Below are positions 6,867 through 13,737 of a stretch of 64,000 nt of DNA, piece after piece. A model generated the notes under the pieces. It was not told the origin of the DNA and searched no databases. It was given only the letters and a program-made list of their open reading frames with translations. Each line of letters begins with the position of its first letter. Position 1 is the stretch's first letter. The stretch is from Burkholderiaceae bacterium (GTDB lineage Bacteria; Pseudomonadota; Gammaproteobacteria; Burkholderiales; Burkholderiaceae_C): positions 1-64,000 of the forward strand of contig JAIEMS010000021.1 in the NCBI GenBank assembly GCA_019751915.1, written 5' to 3'. A program made the translations under genes and the position numbers.

Positions 6867-9269
6867 ATGCTTCCAAAAGACCTGTTTTCTGGCGCGCCAG
6901 CGCCCTTGCCCACTGCATTGGCCGATCCATCGGCGCTGCTGCACCACCTTAACCATGAGCAACTGGCCGCTGTGACCTTGCCTGCGGGCCATGCGCTGAT
7001 TTTGGCGGGTGCGGGTTCGGGCAAAACGCGTGTTTTGACGACGCGCATCGCTTGGTTGCTGCAACACGGCTATGCCACGCCGGGCAGTATTTTGGCGGTG
7101 ACTTTTACCAACAAAGCAGCCAAAGAAATGACCTCGCGCTTGGCCGATATGCTGCCCATGGCGGTGCGCGGGATGTGGATTGGCACCTTTCATGGCCTGT
7201 GCAACCGTCTGTTGCGTGCGCACCATCAGGCCGCTGGTTTGCCGCAAACGTTCCAGATTTTGGACACGCAAGACCAGCTCTCGGCGGTCAAACGCCTGTG
7301 CAAGCAGTTCAACATCAACGAAGAGAGTTTTCCGCCCAAGAAGCTGCAATACTTTATTGCCGGTTGCAAAGAAGATGGCTTGCGTCCGCGCGATGTGGTG
7401 GCCGCCGATGCCGATGCGCGCAAAAAAGTCGAGTTGTACCAACTCTACGAAGACCAGTGCCAGCGCGAAGGCGTGGTCGATTTTGGCGAACTGATGCTGC
7501 GCAGCTACGAGCTGCTGCGCGACAACGATCCACTGCGTGCCCACTACCAGCGGCGTTTTCAGCACATTTTGGTCGATGAGTTTCAAGACACCAACCGCCT
7601 GCAATACCTTTGGCTCAAGCAACTGGCGGGCGAGGAGGTCGATGGGCACTTGGACGCGCGCGGCAGCGTGATTGCTGTGGGCGACGATGACCAGAGCATT
7701 TATGCCTTTCGGGGTGCGCGGGTGGGCAATATGCAAGATTTTGTCCGTGAGTTTGGGGTGCAGCGCCAAATCAAGCTCGAGCAAAACTACCGCAGTCACA
7801 GCAATATTTTGGACACGGCCAATGCCCTGATCGGCCACAACAGCCAGCGGTTGGGCAAAAACCTGCGCACTGACCAAGGCCCCGGCGAGCCGGTGCGGGT
7901 GTTTGAATCGACCAGCGATTTTGCCGAAGCACAGTGGATGGTCGATGAAATTCGGCAATTGGTGAAAACCGATGGCTTTTCCCGCAAAGAAATCGCGGTG
8001 CTCTACCGCAGCAACGCCCAAAGCCGGGTGATTGAGTCGGCGCTGTTCAATGCGTCGGTGCCTTACCGGGTGTACGGTGGCTTGCGCTTTTTCGAGCGCG
8101 CTGAAATCAAGCACGCGCTGGCCTATTTGCGCCTGCTAGAAAACCCGCAAGATGAGACCAGTTTTTTGCGCGTGGTCAATTTTCCGCCGCGCGGCATTGG
8201 CGCACGCAGCATCGAGGTGTTGCAAGACACAGCGCGCAGCGCGGGGTGTTCGCTGCACGATGCCGTCAGTGCCATTCCGGGCAAGGCGGGGGCGAATTTG
8301 GGCGCGTTTGTGGCGCTGATTGACGTGCTGCGTGAGCAAACGCAAGGGCAAAATCTGCGCACCATCATCGAAAAAATGCTCGATGCCACCGGCCTGATCG
8401 CCCATTTTCGTACCGAGCGCGAAGGCGCTGACCGCATCGAAAATTTGGAAGAATTGGTCAATGCGGCTGAAAGCTTTGTCACCCAAGAAGGCTTTGGCCG
8501 CGATGCGGTGGCGCTGCTGCTCGATGAGCACCGCCAGCCCTTGAACTTCGATGCGCCCGCACAGGCCCTTGCCGCATTGGGCATGGTCGATGTCGATACC
8601 GGTGAGACCCTGTCGCCCCTCGCGGCATTTTTGACCCACGCCGCACTCGAAGCGGGCGACAACCAAGCCAAGGCCGGGCAAGATGCCGTGCAATTGATGA
8701 CCGTACACGCCAGCAAGGGGCTGGAGTTTGACGCGGTATTTATTGGCGGCATGGAAGAAGGCTTGTTTCCGCACGAAAACGCCTTGGGTGATCGGGGTGG
8801 ACTCGAAGAGGAGCGCCGCCTGATGTACGTTGCCATCACCCGTGCGCGCAAACGTCTGTACCTGAGCCACTCGCAAACGCGCATGTTGCACGGCCAGACG
8901 CGCTACAACGCCAAAAGCCGTTTCTTTGACGAGTTGCCCGAGAGCGCCCTGAAATGGGTGGGTTCTAAGCAATCGGGGTTTCGTGATTTTGCTCCTAAAT
9001 CAGGAGCTGGTAATTCATACGAGACGCGGGCTAGAACCTCATTTGGTTTCAAAACGGAGGTTTTTGCCAGTCCACCCGTGCCGGTGCAAAAGGCTGCGCC
9101 TTCGCACGGTTTGCGTGCGGGGATGGCGGTGTTTCATGCCAAGTTTGGCGAGGGCAAAGTGCTGGCGCTCGAGGGCAGCGGCACCGACGCACGCGCACAG
9201 GTCAGCTTTGGCCGCCACGGTACCAAGTGGTTGGCGCTGTCGGTGGCCAAGCTGACGCTGGTCGATTGA
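6867..9269 (+). CDS. uvrD: UvrD/Rep/PcrA-type ATP-dependent DNA helicase
   Basis: An 800-residue superfamily 1A helicase that unwinds DNA 3' to 5' in repair and replication restart. Motif I is GAGSGKTRVLTTR, motif II DEFQDTN, motif III GDDDQSIYAFRGA, motif V TVHASKGLEFDAV and motif VI YVAITRARKRLYL. The C-terminus ends with a small Tudor-like domain (AGMAVFHAKFGEGKVL). A copy of the dispersed repeat (8987-9056) encodes about 23 residues in the linker before that domain. The Uvr versus Rep assignment is not certain. The gene has no Shine-Dalgarno sequence and a -10-like box 6 nt before its ATG. Confidence 0.95.
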   Translation: MLPKDLFSGAPAPLPTALADPSALLHHLNHEQLAAVTLPAGHALILAGAGSGKTRVLTTRIAWLLQHGYATPGSILAVTFTNKAAKEMTSRLADMLPMAVRGMWIGTFHGLCNRLLRAHHQAAGLPQTFQILDTQDQLSAVKRLCKQFNINEESFPPKKLQYFIAGCKEDGLRPRDVVAADADARKKVELYQLYEDQCQREGVVDFGELMLRSYELLRDNDPLRAHYQRRFQHILVDEFQDTNRLQYLWLKQLAGEEVDGHLDARGSVIAVGDDDQSIYAFRGARVGNMQDFVREFGVQRQIKLEQNYRSHSNILDTANALIGHNSQRLGKNLRTDQGPGEPVRVFESTSDFAEAQWMVDEIRQLVKTDGFSRKEIAVLYRSNAQSRVIESALFNASVPYRVYGGLRFFERAEIKHALAYLRLLENPQDETSFLRVVNFPPRGIGARSIEVLQDTARSAGCSLHDAVSAIPGKAGANLGAFVALIDVLREQTQGQNLRTIIEKMLDATGLIAHFRTEREGADRIENLEELVNAAESFVTQEGFGRDAVALLLDEHRQPLNFDAPAQALAALGMVDVDTGETLSPLAAFLTHAALEAGDNQAKAGQDAVQLMTVHASKGLEFDAVFIGGMEEGLFPHENALGDRGGLEEERRLMYVAITRARKRLYLSHSQTRMLHGQTRYNAKSRFFDELPESALKWVGSKQSGFRDFAPKSGAGNSYETRARTSFGFKTEVFASPPVPVQKAAPSHGLRAGMAVFHAKFGEGKVLALEGSGTDARAQVSFGRHGTKWLALSVAKLTLVD
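8987..9056 (+). repeat. Dispersed palindromic repeat inside the helicase gene
   Basis: Reads TTTTGCTCCTAAATCAGGAGCT then GGGCTAGAACC and TTTCAAAAC. It matches the repeat outline and is translated in frame within the flexible linker before the C-terminal domain. Confidence 0.6.
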
Positions 9270-9305
9270 TATCGGCGCGGCGCGCGGGCCGCGCCTGCGG
9301 CTGGC

Positions 9306-11243
9306 TCAGTCCAGCTTCATTTGCGAAGGCGTGCCGGTCAGGTAGCCCACGCCAGCACCAAATTTGCCTTTGTAGTTGGCCTTGATGAGCGGCTCCAGCG
9401 TGTCTTTGACCACGTTGTGGATGCTGCCCCAGTCGCCGGGATGCTGGAAGTTGCTCATGATGTACGTCCAGCCATTGATTTCATCGACGGCGTGCAGGCC
9501 GGTCGATTCGCCGCCCGCTGGGATCGACATGATGCGCGACAGCGCCTTGGTATCGACGTTGTAAGCCCACAGGAAGTTGTTGACGTGCTGGCTGCTGTCC
9601 TCCCCGATAAACAGGGTGCGCATTTTTTCGGAGAACTTGAGGTTGTCCGGATTGGCAATTTTGTTCGGATGGGCGGTGTTGCCCAAAGCGTCGGCGGCGA
9701 TGTCTTCGCCCGCCAGCAATGCCTTGGTGTCTGCGGGCATCCAGTCGCTTTGGATGGCTGCGCCCTTGTCGTCCGTCAAGCCGCCGCGCAGGTTCAGTGC
9801 CATCACCGCCCCGGCTTTGAGGGCTTTGTCCAAACTGATGCCATTGCCTGCGGTGTAGCCCTTGCCGCCCACCACCATGGAGTCTTGGCAGTTTTGCAGC
9901 GCTGAGTAGGCCACCTTGTCGCGGATATTGACGGTAGTGCCTTCCATTTTGGTGAAACCCATGCTGGCACCGACGAACGCAGCGTAGCGGTGCGTTTCAA
10001 GGAAGGCGGCGGCTTTTTCCATGCCGGGGTTGATCTTGATCCACTCGGTTTTGCCGTTGGACGTGACCTTTTTGAACGCTGCGTCGTTCGGATCAGCGGC
10101 CAGCACGGTCATGATGTCCGAGGGTTGGAGCGTATTGGCCAGATATTCGATTTCGGCACTGGTGGCCGTGCCCAACTTGATCCACGTCAGTGGCGCTGCC
10201 GATGCTGCTGGGTTGAGCGAAAAGCCCGCCCCGACCTTGGCGACATACAGCGTGCCTGCCGAGAGGTCTTTTGCGGTATTGGCAACAAAGACAAAGTAGC
10301 CGCTGTTGGTGGCATCGTCGCCCATGAACACCGTGCGGTTGTCGGGCATGACCTGCACCAGCTCGTGCGAGATGCGGCCCAGACAGTAATGTTTGCGCAC
10401 GCTGCCGGTGCCATCGGGGTTGACGGTGACTTCGGGCAGGTGGCCGTAGTGGTAGGGGTTGGCCTGTGCTTCGTTGCCGTACAGATTTTTACTGAAGGCC
10501 TTGAGCTGGGTGTTGTTGCTGTTGAACGCATCGGGTTCGTACTCTTCGCTCGACAGGTGGGTGCCCCATGGCGAGAGGCTAGCGCCGCAGGTGATCCACA
10601 GACCATGCACCTTGGAGGTGTCTACGTTGTGGTACTTGACCAAACTGAGTTTGCCGCTGGCGGGGTCTTGATCGAGCGTGAGGACGGCAATGGGCGAGGG
10701 CAGTTTGCCGTACATATCGGTTTTGCCGTCTTGGGCCCAAGTGGTGTATTCAAACTGCACCACAGCAAAGACCGGGTTGCCCTTGACACCTGCGACCGAG
10801 GCGTTCGGTACGGTCAGCAGCGAGGTGCCATCCGGGGCATCGGAGAAAAAGTGGCGTTGGCTGCCCGGCACTGTGGTGTCGATGATGGGCTGGTTGCGGA
10901 TGTCGTAATAACCCCCGCTGAGTGTTTTACCGCCGTTGCCATCTGCCACCATGTCGCCGGTGATGAAGAAGGGCTGGTAGGCCAGTTGGTACGACTGCAC
11001 CGAATTGTCGCTGAACTGAACATTCAGCGACGAGCCGACGCTGGTGGTTGCCATCGCTGCGGCATTGGCCAAAGAGGGCGCTGGCATCGACGTGAAAGAG
11101 GCCGACACATAGGAAGCGGTGCTACTGCCCCCGCCGCAGGCGCTCAAAAGGGATGCCGTGGCAGTCGTTCCCAGTGGTAGCAGAGGCATACCGGCCAGAA
11201 ATTGCAGGGCCTTGCGGCGGGTGGGCAGGGTGGGTTGGGACAT
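9306..11243 (-). CDS. phoX: PhoX-type alkaline phosphatase (DUF839), Tat-exported lipoprotein
   Basis: A 645-residue DUF839/PhoX family protein, calcium- and iron-dependent phosphatases that release phosphate from organic esters outside the cytoplasm. The N-terminus has a twin-arginine motif (TRRKALQFL, Arg9-Arg10), a hydrophobic stretch and a lipobox LSAC with Cys36, followed by a Gly/Ser linker, so it should be exported folded by Tat and lipidated. Acidic motifs in SSEEYEPD and the terminal STGLHAVDEINGW region fit the family. ATG at 11243 is chosen so that the Tat motif is correctly placed. No Pho box is recognisable and no Pho genes are adjacent. Confidence 0.88.
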   Translation of the reverse strand: MSQPTLPTRRKALQFLAGMPLLPLGTTATASLLSACGGGSSTASYVSASFTSMPAPSLANAAAMATTSVGSSLNVQFSDNSVQSYQLAYQPFFITGDMVADGNGGKTLSGGYYDIRNQPIIDTTVPGSQRHFFSDAPDGTSLLTVPNASVAGVKGNPVFAVVQFEYTTWAQDGKTDMYGKLPSPIAVLTLDQDPASGKLSLVKYHNVDTSKVHGLWITCGASLSPWGTHLSSEEYEPDAFNSNNTQLKAFSKNLYGNEAQANPYHYGHLPEVTVNPDGTGSVRKHYCLGRISHELVQVMPDNRTVFMGDDATNSGYFVFVANTAKDLSAGTLYVAKVGAGFSLNPAASAAPLTWIKLGTATSAEIEYLANTLQPSDIMTVLAADPNDAAFKKVTSNGKTEWIKINPGMEKAAAFLETHRYAAFVGASMGFTKMEGTTVNIRDKVAYSALQNCQDSMVVGGKGYTAGNGISLDKALKAGAVMALNLRGGLTDDKGAAIQSDWMPADTKALLAGEDIAADALGNTAHPNKIANPDNLKFSEKMRTLFIGEDSSQHVNNFLWAYNVDTKALSRIMSIPAGGESTGLHAVDEINGWTYIMSNFQHPGDWGSIHNVVKDTLEPLIKANYKGKFGAGVGYLTGTPSQMKLD

Positions 11244-11348
11244 GGTTGGCGGTTTCCAGAGCAGGGGAGAAAACAAGCCCGCGCCAGCGCGGTCTGTGCC
11301 TGCATACTAAAAACGGTCTGTGACAGGAATTTGAAAATCTGCCAAAGC

Positions 11349-11376
11349 AAAAAACCCAGACGAAGCTGGGTTTTTT
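11349..11376. terminator. Bidirectional terminator
   Basis: AAAAAACCCAG and CTGGGTTTTTT form an 11-bp perfect stem with a 6-nt loop. It lies 30 nt downstream of the minus-strand membrane protein gene and would end the thrB-membrane protein transcript. Confidence 0.88.
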
Positions 11377-11405
11377 ACACCACGCGAAAGCGGATGTGCT
11401 GGCGT

Positions 11406-12221
11406 TTACGGCGCAGCTTCGGTAGGCGCTGCTGCGGGTGCTTGTGGTGGCTCAAAGCAATCGCGAAAGGTAAAGACGATGGAGCTAAAGAACATCGCTG
11501 CCATCAGCATGGCCAGACCCATCATGATGCCGCCCAAGGCCGCCATGCTAAAGCCCCCCAGCACCGCCAACAAGCCCGATACCACGCTGACCACCATGCC
11601 GCCGACAGCGAACACAGCCAACCAGCCCAAGCCGTAAACCATGAACGCGGGCAGATTGCGCACGCAGGCAATCAGGCTAAAGAACAGGCTTTTGACCGGC
11701 GGTACGCCGTGCCAATGCACCAGTCCGGGAGCATGCCAAAACAGCAGCGACAGCGGTAGGTACATTGCCATCGCGGCCCACATGGCGTGCTGGAAGTTCT
11801 CGTTCTCAGCGATTTCTTGCGTCATGGGTTCGTTGCCCAAATAGACCTGCGCAAACAGGCCATCATCGAGCAGTGCCGAGAGTCCTATCACCACCAAAAA
11901 TCCCACGGCATACAAGCCGCCCAGTACCAGCATATGGCGCAGGCGCTGGCGGCCAGTACGAAACGCCACCAGCAGCACGGCAGGCGTTGGAAAACGCCCC
12001 TGCACGGTCTCCGCCGCAGCGACCATCATGGCCAGCGTTGCCGAGGGCAGCAACGCCAGCGCCAGCGCCGGGCCAATCACCGGCACCACCGAGACCAGAG
12101 ACATGGCGGCCATCGTCATAAAAAACAGCGCTGCCATCGCCATCGGTTGGCGCCAGAACACGCGCACGCCGCTTTTGACCCAAGCAAGGCCGGTGCGGGC
12201 GGAGACGATGTGAAGTTTCAT
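11406..12221 (-). CDS. BPSS1780-type multi-pass inner membrane protein
   Basis: A 271-residue membrane protein beginning MKLHIVSARTGLAWVKSG. I see about six hydrophobic segments (for example AMAALFFMTMAAMSLVSVV, LVLGGLYAVGFLVVIGL and LLAVLGGFSMAALGGIM) and a Pro/Ala-rich tail. It resembles the uncharacterised BPSS1780 family found beside thrB in Burkholderiales. The function is unknown. It lies 36 nt downstream of thrB and is probably co-transcribed with it. Confidence 0.8.
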   Translation of the reverse strand: MKLHIVSARTGLAWVKSGVRVFWRQPMAMAALFFMTMAAMSLVSVVPVIGPALALALLPSATLAMMVAAAETVQGRFPTPAVLLVAFRTGRQRLRHMLVLGGLYAVGFLVVIGLSALLDDGLFAQVYLGNEPMTQEIAENENFQHAMWAAMAMYLPLSLLFWHAPGLVHWHGVPPVKSLFFSLIACVRNLPAFMVYGLGWLAVFAVGGMVVSVVSGLLAVLGGFSMAALGGIMMGLAMLMAAMFFSSIVFTFRDCFEPPQAPAAAPTEAAP

Positions 12222-12257
12222 GGATGCTGATTTCTTGGGGGAGATAGGGTGCAGTTC

Positions 12258-13208
12258 TTAGACCTGTACCGGGTGGTTGATGCGCTGGCGCAGCACGCGC
12301 TCAAAGTGGGCGGGGTCGTGCGGTGTCAGCATGGAGGCTTGGCGGGGCAAGTGGTAGTCCCACAAGCGCGAGATCCAAAAGCGCAGCGCCCCGGCGCGCA
12401 GCATGGCGTTGAGCAGTGTGCGTTCGGCATCGGTCAGTGGGCGCACGCTTTGGTAGGCTTGCAGCATGGCTTGGGCGCGCTGTGCATCGTGTGCGCCGCT
12501 GGCCCAATCAATGCACCAGTCGTTCAGGCACACGGCCAAGTCGAACATCCACGTATCGACCCCGGCAAAGTAAAAATCAAAAAAACCGGTCAGCGACGCG
12601 CCGTCGAACATCACGTTATCGCGGAACAAATCGGCATGTACCGGGCCGCGTGGCAGGGCTGCATAGCTGGCCGTGGCGGCAACTTGGTTTTGGTAATCTA
12701 ACTCCGACTGCAGCAGCGCGGCGGCCTCTGGAAGCATGTAAGGCAGTACCACCGGCACGGTTTCATTCCACCACGCCAGACCGCGCAGATTGGGCTGCTG
12801 GCGCGGGTAGTCGCTGGCGGCCAAGTGCATGCGTGCCAGCATCTGGCCCACCGCAGCGCAATGCACGGCTTGCGGTGCCAGTTGGCTTTGGCCGTGCAAA
12901 CGGTTGACCAGCGCGGCGGGCTTGCCACAGACGGTGTGCAAAATCTCGCCGTGGGCATCGGCGCACGGGTCGGGCACGGGGATGCCTGCATCTGCGAGGT
13001 GCTTCATCAGGTGCAGATAAAACGGCAACTGCTGGGCCGTCAGGCGCTCAAACAGCGTCAGCACAAACTGGCCTTGGTCGCAAGTGACAAAGTAGTTGGT
13101 GTTTTCAATACCGCCTTCGATGCCGCGCAGCTTGTGCAGCGTGCCCAGTTGCAAACGGCCCAGCAGTTCGCTGGCATCTTGGGGGGAGACTTGGGTAAAT
13201 ACAGCCAT
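12258..13208 (-). CDS. thrB: Homoserine kinase (ThrB type II, aminoglycoside phosphotransferase fold)
   Basis: A 316-residue kinase that phosphorylates L-homoserine in threonine synthesis. It belongs to the APH/choline kinase fold, not the GHMP fold of E. coli ThrB. The catalytic loop reads VHADLFRDNVMF (Asp and Asn of HxDxxxxN) and is followed by FFDFYFAGVD, the DFG-like metal site. An N-terminal nucleotide-binding region is seen around ENTNYFVTC and FVLTLFER. Length equals the family. thrC and hom are not in the window. ATG at 13208 begins MAVFTQVSP, the standard family start. Confidence 0.93.
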   Translation of the reverse strand: MAVFTQVSPQDASELLGRLQLGTLHKLRGIEGGIENTNYFVTCDQGQFVLTLFERLTAQQLPFYLHLMKHLADAGIPVPDPCADAHGEILHTVCGKPAALVNRLHGQSQLAPQAVHCAAVGQMLARMHLAASDYPRQQPNLRGLAWWNETVPVVLPYMLPEAAALLQSELDYQNQVAATASYAALPRGPVHADLFRDNVMFDGASLTGFFDFYFAGVDTWMFDLAVCLNDWCIDWASGAHDAQRAQAMLQAYQSVRPLTDAERTLLNAMLRAGALRFWISRLWDYHLPRQASMLTPHDPAHFERVLRQRINHPVQV

Positions 13209-13327
13209 CGTTCAGGACACAACGGAAATTAGGGCTAAAAGAAGTCGCACCCCGCAGGGTGCCAAGCACCGTAGGCCACAGGCCCCAGCGCGGGTGAAGG
13301 GGTGGTGCGCCCGGTGTGGGCGCTGGG

Positions 13328-13681
13328 TCAGAATTTCATGAGGTTCCACACCCGTGAGCCGGTGGTGGTTTCGGCACCGTTGCGGCTGCGGTTGCGCACT
13401 CCGTCGGAGGGTTGCACCTCGTAGGCGGGCAGGTCGCTGCCTTTGGGTTGGACGGTGATGGTTTTGGTTTGACCGCCCACGCGCAGCTCATCGACGCTGT
13501 TGCCGCCGTCTTCCAGATGGATACGCTCGGTGCGTTGTTCTGAGCGGTTCGATTTTTGCTCTTGATTTGATAGCTTGTGAGCCACGTCAGACGTGGGCTG
13601 GTGTGTGTTTTGACTGGTATTTTGGGCCAAAGCCGGGCCAGTGGCCAAGGCCAGCAGCAAAAGGGGGGTAACAGCGCGCAT
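13328..13681 (-). CDS. DUF2782 domain protein, exported
   Basis: A 117-residue protein with a signal peptide (MRAVTPLLLLALATGPALAQ) and a small C-terminal DUF2782 domain (GNSVDELRVGGQTKTITV to the end). Function unknown; it occurs beside polA in related betaproteobacteria. The segment between the signal peptide and the domain (NTSQNTHQPTSDVAHKL and following) is encoded by a copy of the dispersed repeat, so it is probably an unstructured linker. ATG at 13681 is preceded by TACAAT six bases away and no Shine-Dalgarno sequence. It diverges from polA, with 56 nt between starts. Confidence 0.82.
   Translation of the reverse strand: MRAVTPLLLLALATGPALAQNTSQNTHQPTSDVAHKLSNQEQKSNRSEQRTERIHLEDGGNSVDELRVGGQTKTITVQPKGSDLPAYEVQPSDGVRNRSRNGAETTTGSRVWNLMKF
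13551..13623 (+). repeat. Dispersed palindromic repeat inside the DUF2782 gene
   Basis: TTTTTGCTCTTGATTTGATAGCT, the palindrome CCACGTCAGACGTGGGCTGG, then TTTTGACTGGTATTTTG. It lies antisense to the gene and is read as the linker after the signal peptide. Confidence 0.7.
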
Positions 13682-13693
13682 GGCGCGATTGTA
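13679..13693 (-). promoter_or_regulatory. Candidate leaderless promoter of the DUF2782 gene
   Basis: Minus strand TACAAT (complement of 13688-13693), six bases, then ATG (13681-13679). There is no Shine-Dalgarno sequence and no convincing -35. Confidence 0.45.
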
Positions 13694-13724
13694 GGCGCGG
13701 CCCATGCGCGGCAGCTCTGCCATG

Positions 13725-13737
13725 CACAATCGCCCGC
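13725..13737 (+). promoter_or_regulatory. Candidate leaderless promoter of polA
   Basis: CACAAT at 13725-13730, seven bases, then ATG at 13738. There is no Shine-Dalgarno sequence. The arrangement is the same as at uvrD, DUF2782, maf, yceD and rsmB. Confidence 0.4.

Noticed and set aside
6870-8114. Long minus-strand frame opposite uvrD, joined in frame to the dehydrogenase
   Set aside because: The part opposite uvrD has no family resemblance; the dehydrogenase has its own ATG at 6806.
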